Assembly (NCBI RefSeq): GCF_044810985.1
Contig: NZ_CP085242.1
Span: 558,001 to 622,000, forward strand
Reading direction: 5' to 3'
Length of the DNA: 64,000 nt
From: Marinospirillum sp031581385
GTDB taxonomy: Bacteria > Pseudomonadota > Gammaproteobacteria > Pseudomonadales > Halomonadaceae
A program made the translations under genes and the position numbers. This document shows, piece by piece, positions 24,248 through 33,343 of this stretch (its first letter is position 1; the number at the start of each line of letters is the position of its first letter). The notes under the pieces are model-generated. The model searched no databases. It was not told the DNA's origin and saw only the letters and a program-made list of their open reading frames with translations.

Positions 24248-25987
24248 CTATACCTGCTCAATCACCGCTTGCAGTTTGGGTTTGTAGTCATTATGTCCTG
24301 TAATGATGCTGCTGGCATTAATATTCACCACTTCTGCCTGCTGGCTGCCTTTGGTGTCAAAAAATTCCAGCTCCCCCAAGCCAATGGGTTCGTCGCCGAG
24401 TTGTGCTGTGCGGTAGAGCTTTTGCAGTACCTGGTCATTGTGCGAATAGCAGTTCACCACGCGCCGGGTGACGGATTGCAGCGCCCCGCCCCAGCCTTGG
24501 CGGTCTTTGCGCGAAACGGCTCCACCCAGTAAGTAGACTTCTTCCACCTTGCAGCCGCTGCCGATGAGTTCAATCAGTGCATGGTAAATTACTCGGCTGC
24601 CCAAAGAATGCCCCAGCAGGCGTAAACGCAGTTGCGGGTTGGTGGCGTGCATGAACTTGATATCATGTGCGAGGCGCTGGCCATAGGTGGCGGCATTGTC
24701 CACTGCTTCATACCAGAAACTTAAATTAGCCGCCACCAGGTTTCTGGCTGGCCAGGCAAAACCTGCCAACCCACCCGTCAGCGTGGGCAGCTGCTCAAAC
24801 CCGCTTTGCCAGTCACAAAACTGTTCTTTGGAAGCTTCTGATAAGAAGCCATCAATGCAGATATTCAGCAAGGGCTGGTTGCTGGGTACTGGGATCAAGT
24901 GGTGCAGACCAAAAGTTTTTTCAAGACCTTGCGTCTGCTGCTGGCTGGCGAGCTGAGTGGCATGTTTGCGAAACTGGGAAAAGCTTCGCTTGGCAACGGA
25001 TAAAGTAGGTACATAATCGGTGGCAAATTCCACAACACTCAGGGCTTTTCGCATGTAGTGGGTGCGGTTATCACGGCTTTTATAGTGACTGCCATCCAGT
25101 TGGCGTAGTGCATCCAAAGCCTCTTGTGTGGCCTGTTTATAGCTTAGAACTCGGCTAAAAAAGGTTTTTTCTAAGTCTTTGGTTAAGCGACCAAAAAATT
25201 CAGCTAGGGTCGCGATTTTAGCGGAATAGAGGGGTTGATCTGTGGCCTCCAGCGGCCACAAAAGCAGGATTAGCAGCAGCTTTTGTAACCAGGCGGGTAA
25301 CTCGTTGATGTTTAATTCCGCACCGGGTGCTGGCATGCTCTGGCCTGCGTGTTGCTCAAACACTGGCAAAACCTGTGTTATGAACAGGGCTTCCAGGGTC
25401 TCTAAGTCATCTTCAGGCGTAGTAGATGAAAAATGCTGCTGAAAGATTGCCAGAAAATCAGCCGCCTGCTGGGGGTTTAAATCAATCAGCAATTCTGGAT
25501 CGATTAAAAATAGCTTCGTACTCACCGGCTTGGCTTGGCGTGCTTTTTTATCCAGCTCAGTGGCATAAATCAGGTCATAAATGGCCATTGCGCCTTTGCA
25601 TAGGGTGCTGGCCAAGTAGCGCGAGCGTTTTTTGTATTCACTGCCCAGATGCACATGGGGTTCGAGCTGCTTGCCAAAAAAGTCTTTGAGTCCCTTGTTA
25701 TCATCAAAAGCCAGCTCGGTTAATTGGCCTAAAAGCAGCAATAACTTTTGCGCCTCCACACCAAGATGGTCTTGAATCATCGGTTCAAAAAGCCACTCCT
25801 CACGCAGGTCCACCCGCATGGCGGCACTCATTTCCTGTGCAGTCAGGTCAGCCATTTTGGCGAGTTGTTCCAGATAAATCCGAGCTTGAGGCTGCATGGG
25901 TAGCTGTTGAGCCAGCCCTAGCCCCAACAATTTTAAAATTAGTTGGCGTTCTTCTGTCGCGTTTTCTTGTAGCAGTGTATAGATCAT
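24248..25987 (-). CDS. DUF726-type alpha/beta hydrolase
   Basis: 579 residues. The C-terminal half is an alpha/beta hydrolase: PLLNICIDGFLSE, the nucleophile elbow LLGHSLGSRVIYHAL (Ser about 475), and VEEVYLLGGAV, matching DUF726/TMCO4-like lipase-fold proteins. The N-terminal 330 residues are helical and unique, with a hydrophobic patch LQKLLLILLLWPLE. It could act on a lipid or ester; no substrate is known. It is transcribed away from the interrupted zinc-ribbon gene D at 26175. Confidence 0.8.
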   Translation of the reverse strand: MIYTLLQENATEERQLILKLLGLGLAQQLPMQPQARIYLEQLAKMADLTAQEMSAAMRVDLREEWLFEPMIQDHLGVEAQKLLLLLGQLTELAFDDNKGLKDFFGKQLEPHVHLGSEYKKRSRYLASTLCKGAMAIYDLIYATELDKKARQAKPVSTKLFLIDPELLIDLNPQQAADFLAIFQQHFSSTTPEDDLETLEALFITQVLPVFEQHAGQSMPAPGAELNINELPAWLQKLLLILLLWPLEATDQPLYSAKIATLAEFFGRLTKDLEKTFFSRVLSYKQATQEALDALRQLDGSHYKSRDNRTHYMRKALSVVEFATDYVPTLSVAKRSFSQFRKHATQLASQQQTQGLEKTFGLHHLIPVPSNQPLLNICIDGFLSEASKEQFCDWQSGFEQLPTLTGGLAGFAWPARNLVAANLSFWYEAVDNAATYGQRLAHDIKFMHATNPQLRLRLLGHSLGSRVIYHALIELIGSGCKVEEVYLLGGAVSRKDRQGWGGALQSVTRRVVNCYSHNDQVLQKLYRTAQLGDEPIGLGELEFFDTKGSQQAEVVNINASSIITGHNDYKPKLQAVIEQV

Positions 25988-26174
25988 ACCGAGTCCACTT
26001 CCTTGAGTTAAGGCGAATCAATTTGTCGCTTTGTGTTGTTGTGCTGCCTGCAGGATCAGAGTTTAAATAAAATGCATCAGAGTTTGTTAATGTGTTTTCA
26101 CTTGCTTATGATTTGAATTAATCTTAAAGAAAAATTGCCATGAATCAAGCTGATGTTCAACCAGCAGGAGCAGC

Positions 26175-26564
26175 ATGATCAAGCCCCAACCCTATGAACT
26201 CTGCTGCAAAGAATGCGTCTGGAGCAAAACCTTTGCCCCAGAGGGTGATGTGATGCTGCGCGGATAGGATGTTGTCAGCAGCTGCCCCCGATGCGGCAAC
26301 AATCAACTTGAACACAAAACCGCAGGGCCGGTAAAAGGTTTTTGGCAAACCTGCGTGAACAACTCAACTCGAGCTCGACAGGTAGAGCGTAAGTTGCTGA
26401 TTTATCTGAAAACGCTCTTTAAGAATTGGCACTACAAGCCCGATGCGGCAGGCTGGGGCAGTTTAAGTGCACCAAAAAGATCAGGCCGCTGGCCGTTTCT
26501 TTACTGTACAAGTGACCTGAAAAAATTGTGTCCTGCGGGCAATTTCCAGGGTGCGTGTCGGTGA
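26175..26564 (+). pseudogene. Zinc-ribbon protein D, interrupted by an amber codon
   Basis: The frame begins like protein C (MIKPQPYELCCKECVWSKTFAP), meets TAG at codon 31 (26265-26267), and then continues with the expected second half SCPRCGNNQLEHKTAGPVKG and a long basic tail to a TGA at 26564. Apart from the stop, both cysteine pairs are intact. A point mutation is the simplest reading; amber readthrough would give 129 residues. CAGGAGCAGC precedes the ATG. Confidence 0.7.
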
Positions 26565-26893
26565 AAGTCCTTGTTCACTGGCTTTAATGCGCATCCTCAA
26601 AACCCGGTACAAGGCCAAAAAATTGATGGGTGGCTACCTTTCCACCCATCTTGCACCAATCATTCGGTGCTAATGCTCCCCCTTGCTACTTTTTTTTTTG
26701 ATGAACCTCCCTGATCAAAACACTTTGCAAATCATCTCTTAATCGCAGGCTGGGCCAAGCACAAGCTGCACAGTGGTTGAACTTGAAGCATGCTAGAATC
26801 TACGTCCTGCCATCGGCGGTTAGGTTTGAACCAGGAAAAGTTTTTGGTGAACGCCTGTGAGTTGCCGGAATTTTTTGAAAAGTGAGCGTTGAA
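26565..26893. other. Intergenic region with a 9-bp hairpin
   Basis: No gene is supported. GATGGGTGG/CCACCCATC (26625-26650) forms a strong hairpin; on the minus strand it is followed by AATTTTTT, so it could end leftward transcription. A run of ten T lies at about 26690. The rest probably contains the promoter of the small gene at 26894. Confidence 0.4.
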
Positions 26894-27145
26894 ATGATGT
26901 CTGAAGAAATCGAAATTGAGATAAGCCCGCTGGGCTGTGAGTATTCCTTGGATGGCAAAACGGTTCAGGTGGAAATTTATCGAGGTACAGAAGAACCTGG
27001 CTGGATTCTTGAAGTGGTCGATGAGTTGGGCAATTCCACCGTCTGGGAAGATCCTCTGGAAACCGATCAGGCAGCTCTGGATCAATTCCATGCCACTGTT
27101 AAAGAAGAGGGTCTGGATTCCCTGATTGGTCCCTTTGAAGATTGA
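26894..27145 (+). CDS. Small acidic conserved hypothetical protein
   Basis: 83 residues from the ATG at 26894 (a GTG at 26882 and an ATG at 26897 are alternatives). The sequence is strongly acidic, with EIEIEISPLGCEYSLDGKTVQVEIY and WILEVVDELGNSTVWEDPLETDQAAL, suggesting a small beta-rich domain with a C-terminal helix. I do not recognise a family with a known role. Its codon use looks normal for the window, unlike the AT-rich TerB operon. Confidence 0.65.
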   Translation: MMSEEIEIEISPLGCEYSLDGKTVQVEIYRGTEEPGWILEVVDELGNSTVWEDPLETDQAALDQFHATVKEEGLDSLIGPFED

Positions 27146-27395
27146 AGCAAACCTCAATCAATTCGGAAATCATCTGGCTTTGAGGTGGTGGCGCATTTAT
27201 TGAATCCACCAGCCGGAAATGCTGGCCTGATGAATCTAGGTGTCCAGTTGAAACTTGATCTTATCAGAACCCTTGCCCCGTTATCTAAATAACGGGGCGT
27301 CTGAGTCTAAGTTACTGGTTTTCTAGGGTGTGATAAGATCACCCCAAGCAAATTTCAGGCACTGGGCTGCCGCCTTTTGAAAGGGATTCCCTGTA

Positions 27396-29381
27396 ATGAC
27401 TGACGATAAAACTTCTGCCTCCCAGACCGCAGCGTTCATCTGGTCGGTGGCCGATCTGTTGCGCGGTGACTTCAAGCAAAGCCAGTACGGTCGGGTGATT
27501 CTGCCGTTCACCTTGTTGCGCCGCCTGGAATGTGTGCTGGAGCCCACCAAGGATAAGGTTCTTTCTGCTGCTAACGAGCACCAGAACAAACCGGATGCGG
27601 TGCGGGAAAAGTTGTTGTTGCGTTGCGCAGACCAGTCCTTTTTCAATGCCTCGCCCTTGAGCCTGTCCAAGCTCTCGGATACTCAGACGGCAGAAGACCT
27701 GATGAGTTATGTCCAGGCCTTCAGCCAGGATGCCCGGGAGATCTTTGAGCATTTCCACTTTGAAGACTTTGTTCAACAACTCAGCGCCAACAATCTGCTG
27801 TATCAGGTGGTGCGAAGGTTCGCCAGTATTGACCTGAGCCCCGGCTCCATCAGCAATTTTGGTATGGGTGTGATCTTTGAAGAGCTGATCCGCAAGTTTG
27901 CCGAAAGCTCCAATGAAACCGCCGGGGAACACTTTACCCCGCGAGACATCGTTCACCTGACTACCTCACTGGTTCTGACCGACCAGGAAGCCAAGCTCAA
28001 GCCCAACAGCATCGTCACCATTTACGATCCGACAGCGGGTACGGGTGGCTTTCTTTCCGAAGGCGATGAGTACATCCAAAAGATCAGTGAACAGGTCACC
28101 GTTTCCCTGCATGGCCAGGAGTTGAACCCCGAATCCTACGCCATCTGTAAGGCGGATATGCTGATCAAGGGTCAGGAAGTCAGCAACATCAAGCTGGGCA
28201 ACACCCTGTCCGATGACCAGCTGGCTGCCAATACCTTTGATGTGATGCTCTCCAACCCGCCGTTTGGCGTGGAGTGGAAGAAGGTTCAAAAGCAGGTGAA
28301 CGACGAACACAAGCAGAAAGGTTTTAACGGTCGCTTTGGCCCTGGTTTGCCCCGAGTGTCGGATGGTTCGCTGTTGTTCCTGATGCACCTGGTCAGCAAG
28401 ATGCGAGACGCCCGTGAAGGTGGCTCCCGCATTGGTATCATCCTGAATGGCAGCCCCTTGTTCACCGGCGGTGCTGGCAGTGGTGAGTCTGAGATCCGCC
28501 GCTATCTGCTGCAGAATGACCTGGTGGAAGCCATCGTTGCCCTGCCCACGGATATGTTCTACAACACCGGCATTGCCACCTATGTGTGGGTCTTGTCCAA
28601 CAACAAGCCCGGCCAGCGTAAAGGCAAGGTTCAGCTGATTGATGCCACTGACCGAGCCAGCAAAATGCGCAAATCTCTGGGCAGCAAGCGCCAGTTTGTC
28701 AGCGATGCCGACCAGGACGAGATCGTGCGGATGTACGGGGAATTCCAGGAAACCAAGAAGAGCAAAATCTTCCCAATCGAAGCCTTTGGCTATCGCCGCA
28801 TTACCGTCGAGCGACCACTGCAACTAAACTTCCAGACCTCAGAAGAACGCGTGGATCGCCTTCTGGAGGAGAAAGCCATCCAGAAGATGGAGGCCGAAGA
28901 GCAGGAGAGGATTCAGGCGGCCTGTCGAGCCATGGATTCCGATAAGGTCTACCGCAACCGCACCGAGTTCCAAAAGGCGCTTAAATCTCAGTTGACCGAT
29001 CACCAGGTGTACCCGAGTGCCCCGCAAACCAAGGCGCTACTCAACGCCCTGAGTGAACGCGACCCTGAAGCGGACATCTGCACCGACAAAAAAGGCCTAC
29101 CGGAACCGGATACCGGCCTACGGGATTACGAAAACGTGCCGCTGAGCGAATCCGTCTACGACTACTTTGAACGGGAAGTAAAACCCCATGTACCGGATGC
29201 CTGGATTGATGAATCCAAGTGCGATGAACAAGACGGGGAAGTGGGTATCGTGGGTTTCGAGATTCCGTTTAACCGGCACTTCTACGAATTCACACCGCCG
29301 CGCCCACTGGATGCGATTGATGCCGACCTGAAGCAGTGCACCGACCGGATCAAGCAGATGATTGAGGGGTTGTCGGCATGA
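27396..29381 (+). CDS. hsdM: Type I restriction-modification methyltransferase subunit HsdM
   Basis: 661 residues of the N6-adenine methylase class. The N-terminal HsdM_N helical domain (LRGDFKQSQYGRVILPFTLLRRLE) is followed by the SAM motif IYDPTAGTGGFL and the catalytic NPPF (about 286, MLSNPPFGVEWK). The C-terminal region contacts HsdS. It methylates the target with HsdS and forms the restriction complex with HsdR. Its TGA overlaps an ATG (29378). A hairpin CCCCGTTAT/ATAACGGGG lies upstream at 27276-27297. The last 30 bases recur just before hsdS. Confidence 0.97.
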   Translation: MTDDKTSASQTAAFIWSVADLLRGDFKQSQYGRVILPFTLLRRLECVLEPTKDKVLSAANEHQNKPDAVREKLLLRCADQSFFNASPLSLSKLSDTQTAEDLMSYVQAFSQDAREIFEHFHFEDFVQQLSANNLLYQVVRRFASIDLSPGSISNFGMGVIFEELIRKFAESSNETAGEHFTPRDIVHLTTSLVLTDQEAKLKPNSIVTIYDPTAGTGGFLSEGDEYIQKISEQVTVSLHGQELNPESYAICKADMLIKGQEVSNIKLGNTLSDDQLAANTFDVMLSNPPFGVEWKKVQKQVNDEHKQKGFNGRFGPGLPRVSDGSLLFLMHLVSKMRDAREGGSRIGIILNGSPLFTGGAGSGESEIRRYLLQNDLVEAIVALPTDMFYNTGIATYVWVLSNNKPGQRKGKVQLIDATDRASKMRKSLGSKRQFVSDADQDEIVRMYGEFQETKKSKIFPIEAFGYRRITVERPLQLNFQTSEERVDRLLEEKAIQKMEAEEQERIQAACRAMDSDKVYRNRTEFQKALKSQLTDHQVYPSAPQTKALLNALSERDPEADICTDKKGLPEPDTGLRDYENVPLSESVYDYFEREVKPHVPDAWIDESKCDEQDGEVGIVGFEIPFNRHFYEFTPPRPLDAIDADLKQCTDRIKQMIEGLSA

Positions 29382-29554
29382 TGCCCATCGTTGATGCACC
29401 CTTTGGCGAATTTTTTGCATCCGGCCAGCGAAAAAGCAGCGGCTCACTTGCTGAACGGCCGAAATGTGTATATATTGCTCTTAACAATACCCGCCAAGGC
29501 TATGCTCTACGGAGCACCCTCAAACCGGCGGGTTACTTGTTTCTGGGGCGCTGA
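29378..29554 (+). CDS. Small hypothetical protein coupled to hsdM
   Basis: 58-codon frame starting in the ATGA of the hsdM stop and ending 2 bp before the Abi gene. It reads MMPIVDAPFGEFF...KCVYIALNNTRQGYALRSTLKP. The upstream GAGGGG can serve as ribosome site. I recognise no domain. Position alone supports it; it may be a relic of the insertion that brought in the Abi gene. Confidence 0.4.
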   Translation: MMPIVDAPFGEFFASGQRKSSGSLAERPKCVYIALNNTRQGYALRSTLKPAGYLFLGR

Positions 29555-29556
29555 AA

Positions 29557-30474
29557 ATGGATTTTAATAAACCAGCCACCCGTTGGGAGCAGCAAGTAGA
29601 CCTCCTGCGCGCCAGAGGTATGGTTATCCCGGATGCAGGCCGTGCTCTGCATTACCTGGGCCATATCAATTATTACCGCCTGACGGGCTACTGGCTCCCG
29701 TTCGAGGCCGATCATGCCACCCATCAGTTCACCCCCGGTACCACCTTCGACGCTGTACTCAATCTTTATATTTTTGATCGAGAGTTCCGGCTACTGCTGC
29801 TGGATGCGATTGAGCGGGTTGAAGTCTCCTTGCGCGCCCAGTGGGCCTATCATATGGCGCACCGGCACGGACCCCATGCCTACCTGGATGCCAGCCATGC
29901 ATCCAATCTAAAACTGCATGCCAGACATCTGGCGCAATTGGAAAAAGAGCTATCGCGCTCTGAAGAAGCCTTCATCCAGCATTATCAGGAAAAATACCAA
30001 AAGCCGGTATCACCCCCGGTTTGGGCGGTGAGCGAGATTATGTCTTTCGGCATGCTTTCACGTTGGATCACCCAGATGGTGCCATCAGATCGTGCAGCCC
30101 TGGCAAAAACCTACCAGATGGATCAGGGCATGCTGAAAAACTTCGCTCGGCACCTGACCTATGTTCGCAATCTTTGCGCGCACCACAGCCGAGTATGGAA
30201 TCGCAAACTGACGGTAACCATGCCGTTGCCCAGGACAAAACCCACTGGGCTGAAAGACAACATGAGCACAATCCGAACCCGAAACATCTATAACACTCTG
30301 GTTATGCTTGTCCATTTACTGAGCGTGATCAGCCCCGAGAACCACTGGGCAGAGCGGCTGATCGCTTTACTGGAAAAACACCAAATTGAGACCTCGAAGA
30401 TGGGCTTTCCTGCGGATTGGCGAGCAATGCCCATTTGGAAAACATCGGTGGAGGCGAACCATGAAAACAATTAA
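29557..30474 (+). CDS. Abi family protein (AbiD/AbiF-like abortive infection)
   Basis: 305 residues of the Abi_2 family: ALHYLGHINYYRLTGYWLPF near the start, FDREFRLLLLDAIERVEVSLRAQWAYHMAHRHGPHAYLD, and the RNLCAHHSRVWNR box near residue 208. The RxxxxH box is the HEPN-type RNase motif, so RNA cleavage during phage infection is likely, though unproven here. It sits between hsdM and hsdS, a recurrent cargo position in type I loci. GGGGCGCTGAAA precedes the ATG. Confidence 0.9.
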   Translation: MDFNKPATRWEQQVDLLRARGMVIPDAGRALHYLGHINYYRLTGYWLPFEADHATHQFTPGTTFDAVLNLYIFDREFRLLLLDAIERVEVSLRAQWAYHMAHRHGPHAYLDASHASNLKLHARHLAQLEKELSRSEEAFIQHYQEKYQKPVSPPVWAVSEIMSFGMLSRWITQMVPSDRAALAKTYQMDQGMLKNFARHLTYVRNLCAHHSRVWNRKLTVTMPLPRTKPTGLKDNMSTIRTRNIYNTLVMLVHLLSVISPENHWAERLIALLEKHQIETSKMGFPADWRAMPIWKTSVEANHENN

Positions 30475-30559
30475 CGTCTGGCTCTTGGTTCTTACTTATG
30501 CGGGACTGAAGGAGCATACCGATGGAGTTAAGCAAATAATTGAGGGGTTGTCGGCGTGA
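30461..30559 (+). CDS. Small frame bridging abi and hsdS
   Basis: 32 codons with a strong GGAGG site 7 nt before the ATG. It overlaps the abi end by 14 bp and ends VKQIIEGLSA, copying the HsdM C-terminus (IKQMIEGLSA). It probably arose when the hsdM 3' end was duplicated, and may serve to bring ribosomes to the hsdS GTG at 30556. Confidence 0.4.
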   Translation: MKTINVWLLVLTYAGLKEHTDGVKQIIEGLSA

Positions 30560-30930
30560 GTTTCCCACAGTACCCGAACTACAAAAGCTCTAATCTAAAA
30601 TGGCTTGGGGATATCCCTGATAGCTGGGATTTGATCCGACTTAAACATTTGTTCTCTCTCGTAAAACGACCAGTAAGAGAGGGCGATGGAATTGTCACTT
30701 CCTTCCGGGATGGGGCTGTAACGCTTCGATCAAAGCGAAGGACTGATGGTTTTACCAATGCTGTTCAGGAAATTGGTTATCAAGGAATTAGGGCAGGAGA
30801 CTTGGTAATTCACGCGATGGATGCATTTGCTGGAGCAATTGGAGTTTCTGATTCGGATGGCAAGTCATCCCCCGTTTATTCTGTTTGTGTGCCAAATTCA
30901 GAGGCCTCAAGCCTTCCAGAGTATTATGGC

Positions 30931-32110
30931 TGAGGTGGTCTAATGGATTTGTACAACCCAGTTAAGCATAATCAACTTAACTGAGGTGAAAGCAATGACA
31001 ACACGCAAGAAATACTCCAAAGAATTCAAACTGGATGCCATCAGTCTGGTGCTTGAACAGAATTACACCCGAACTGAAGCCGCAAGAAGCCTGGGCATCA
31101 ACTCCCAGATGCTGGGGCGCTGGGTGCAGGAACACCGGTCTGATGAGGGTCAGTCCTTTCGTGGTAATGGCAAGCTGACCCCCGAGCAGGAAGAACTCAG
31201 AAAGCTCAAGGCCCAGGTCAAACGCCTTGAAATGGAAAGAGATATATTAAAAAAGGCGACGGCATTCTTTGCAGCCGAAACGAAATAAAATATTCGTTCA
31301 TCACCCAGCACAAGAATGCCTACCCCATCAGCCTGCAGTGTCAGGTATTGGGTGTCAGTCGCAATGGCTATTACCAGTACCAGAAGCGTCTGGAGAATGG
31401 CCCGGATAACCCTTTGCGTCAGGAAATGCTGGAAGAGGTCAAGAACATTGCCGAGAGTGCAGGCTATGTCTATGGTAGCCGTCGAATGCAGCGAGCACTC
31501 AATGCACTCGGCTACCCGGTGAGCCGAAGCAAGGCCAGAAAACTAATGCGTGAGGCGGGTGTTCAGGCCCGTCAGCGCAGGAAATACAAGGCCACGACCA
31601 ACAGCAACCATGGTCATCCGGTCTTCGACAACCTGCTCAAGCGCAAGTTTGATGTGCCTCAGCCTGACCAGGCTTATGCCTCCGATGTAACCTACATCTG
31701 GACGCAGGAAGGCTGGCTTTACCTGGCTGTTGTCATCGACCTGTGTTCACGCCGGGTGGTGGGCTGGAGCATGAGTTCAAGAATGAAGTCGAGGCTTGTT
31801 TGCGATGCCTTGCAGATGGCTCTGTGGCAACGACAACCCCAGGCCGGGTTAATCCACCATTCGGATCGGGGTTCCCAGTATGCCAGCAAAGCGTTCCGAC
31901 GTTTACTGAAAGCCCACGGCATCCGAGGCAGCATGAGCAGGAAAGGTGACTGTTGGGACAATGCTGTTGTGGAAAGCTTCTTTGGCAGCCTGAAGCAGGA
32001 GCGGGTGCACTGGAGGAGTTACCAGACACGCCATGAAGCCCAACAGGACATTCTGGAGTACATCAGTATGTTCTATAACGGCAGGCGGCTGCACTCCTAT
32101 CTGGGCTATA
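30931..32110 (+). mobile_element. IS3-family element, copy 1 (lacks its last 83 bp)
   Basis: The left end begins TGAGGTGGTC after the hsdS GGC at 30928-30930. The copy matches copy 2 over 1180 bp, as far as I can read, with no difference. At 32111 it stops in orfB and copy 2 starts directly. The junction has TGAG both where copy 1 should continue (TGAGCCC) and where copy 2 begins (TGAGGTG), so a slippage duplication explains it. Confidence 0.9.
30995..31288 (+). CDS. IS3-family transposase OrfA, copy 1
   Basis: 97 residues. The helix-turn-helix KKYSKEFKLDAISLVLEQNYTRTEAARSLGINSQMLGRWV binds the IS ends, and a leucine-zipper tail (LRKLKAQVKRLEMERDILKKA) dimerises it. GAGGTGAAAGCA precedes the ATG. 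Near its end the slippery heptamer A AAA AAG (31249-31255) allows a -1 frameshift into orfB. Confidence 0.93.
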   Translation: MTTRKKYSKEFKLDAISLVLEQNYTRTEAARSLGINSQMLGRWVQEHRSDEGQSFRGNGKLTPEQEELRKLKAQVKRLEMERDILKKATAFFAAETK

Positions 32111-32145
32111 TGAGGTGGTCTAATGGATTTGTACAACCCAGTTAA
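31255..32145 (+). CDS. IS3-family transposase OrfB, copy 1 (3'-truncated, fused to copy 2 leader)
   Basis: Expressed by -1 frameshifting at 31249-31255; a separate start could be GTG at 31348. The DDE catalytic residues are present: D in ASDVTYIW, D in HSDRGSQY, E in NAVVESFFGSLKQE. After LGYM the frame runs into the copy 2 leader and ends RWSNGFVQPS, so the last about 17 normal residues are replaced. Activity is uncertain. Confidence 0.85.
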   Translation, partial: GDGILCSRNEIKYSFITQHKNAYPISLQCQVLGVSRNGYYQYQKRLENGPDNPLRQEMLEEVKNIAESAGYVYGSRRMQRALNALGYPVSRSKARKLMREAGVQARQRRKYKATTNSNHGHPVFDNLLKRKFDVPQPDQAYASDVTYIWTQEGWLYLAVVIDLCSRRVVGWSMSSRMKSRLVCDALQMALWQRQPQAGLIHHSDRGSQYASKAFRRLLKAHGIRGSMSRKGDCWDNAVVESFFGSLKQERVHWRSYQTRHEAQQDILEYISMFYNGRRLHSYLGYMRWSNGFVQPS

Positions 32146-32174
32146 GCATAATCAACTTAACTGAGGTGAAAGCA

Positions 32175-32468
32175 ATGACAACACGCAAGAAATACTCCAA
32201 AGAATTCAAACTGGATGCCATCAGTCTGGTGCTTGAACAGAATTACACCCGAACTGAAGCCGCAAGAAGCCTGGGCATCAACTCCCAGATGCTGGGGCGC
32301 TGGGTGCAGGAACACCGGTCTGATGAGGGTCAGTCCTTTCGTGGTAATGGCAAGCTGACCCCCGAGCAGGAAGAACTCAGAAAGCTCAAGGCCCAGGTCA
32401 AACGCCTTGAAATGGAAAGAGATATATTAAAAAAGGCGACGGCATTCTTTGCAGCCGAAACGAAATAA
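32175..32468 (+). CDS. IS3-family transposase OrfA, copy 2
   Basis: Identical by eye to copy 1 OrfA: 97 residues, same GAGGTGAAAGCA site and the same slippery A AAA AAG at 32429-32435 for -1 frameshifting into orfB. Confidence 0.93.
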   Translation: MTTRKKYSKEFKLDAISLVLEQNYTRTEAARSLGINSQMLGRWVQEHRSDEGQSFRGNGKLTPEQEELRKLKAQVKRLEMERDILKKATAFFAAETK

Positions 32469-33343
32469 AATATTCGTTCATCACCCAGCACAAGAATGCC
32501 TACCCCATCAGCCTGCAGTGTCAGGTATTGGGTGTCAGTCGCAATGGCTATTACCAGTACCAGAAGCGTCTGGAGAATGGCCCGGATAACCCTTTGCGTC
32601 AGGAAATGCTGGAAGAGGTCAAGAACATTGCCGAGAGTGCAGGCTATGTCTATGGTAGCCGTCGAATGCAGCGAGCACTCAATGCACTCGGCTACCCGGT
32701 GAGCCGAAGCAAGGCCAGAAAACTAATGCGTGAGGCGGGTGTTCAGGCCCGTCAGCGCAGGAAATACAAGGCCACGACCAACAGCAACCATGGTCATCCG
32801 GTCTTCGACAACCTGCTCAAGCGCAAGTTTGATGTGCCTCAGCCTGACCAGGCTTATGCCTCCGATGTAACCTACATCTGGACGCAGGAAGGCTGGCTTT
32901 ACCTGGCTGTTGTCATCGACCTGTGTTCACGCCGGGTGGTGGGCTGGAGCATGAGTTCAAGAATGAAGTCGAGGCTTGTTTGCGATGCCTTGCAGATGGC
33001 TCTGTGGCAACGACAACCCCAGGCCGGGTTAATCCACCATTCGGATCGGGGTTCCCAGTATGCCAGCAAAGCGTTCCGACGTTTACTGAAAGCCCACGGC
33101 ATCCGAGGCAGCATGAGCAGGAAAGGTGACTGTTGGGACAATGCTGTTGTGGAAAGCTTCTTTGGCAGCCTGAAGCAGGAGCGGGTGCACTGGAGGAGTT
33201 ACCAGACACGCCATGAAGCCCAACAGGACATTCTGGAGTACATCAGTATGTTCTATAACGGCAGGCGGCTGCACTCCTATCTGGGCTATATGAGCCCAAA
33301 TCATTTTGAGCAGCAGTGGTCGGAAGTGAAAGAGGCGGCTTAA
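32435..33343 (+). CDS. IS3-family transposase OrfB, copy 2 (complete)
   Basis: Complete DDE integrase-like catalytic domain, entered by -1 frameshift or from GTG at 32528. It has the same D, D, E residues as copy 1 and a full C-terminus, LHSYLGYMSPNHFEQQWSEVKEAA. This copy should supply an active OrfAB transposase for both copies. Confidence 0.93.
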   Translation, partial: GDGILCSRNEIKYSFITQHKNAYPISLQCQVLGVSRNGYYQYQKRLENGPDNPLRQEMLEEVKNIAESAGYVYGSRRMQRALNALGYPVSRSKARKLMREAGVQARQRRKYKATTNSNHGHPVFDNLLKRKFDVPQPDQAYASDVTYIWTQEGWLYLAVVIDLCSRRVVGWSMSSRMKSRLVCDALQMALWQRQPQAGLIHHSDRGSQYASKAFRRLLKAHGIRGSMSRKGDCWDNAVVESFFGSLKQERVHWRSYQTRHEAQQDILEYISMFYNGRRLHSYLGYMSPNHFEQQWSEVKEAA

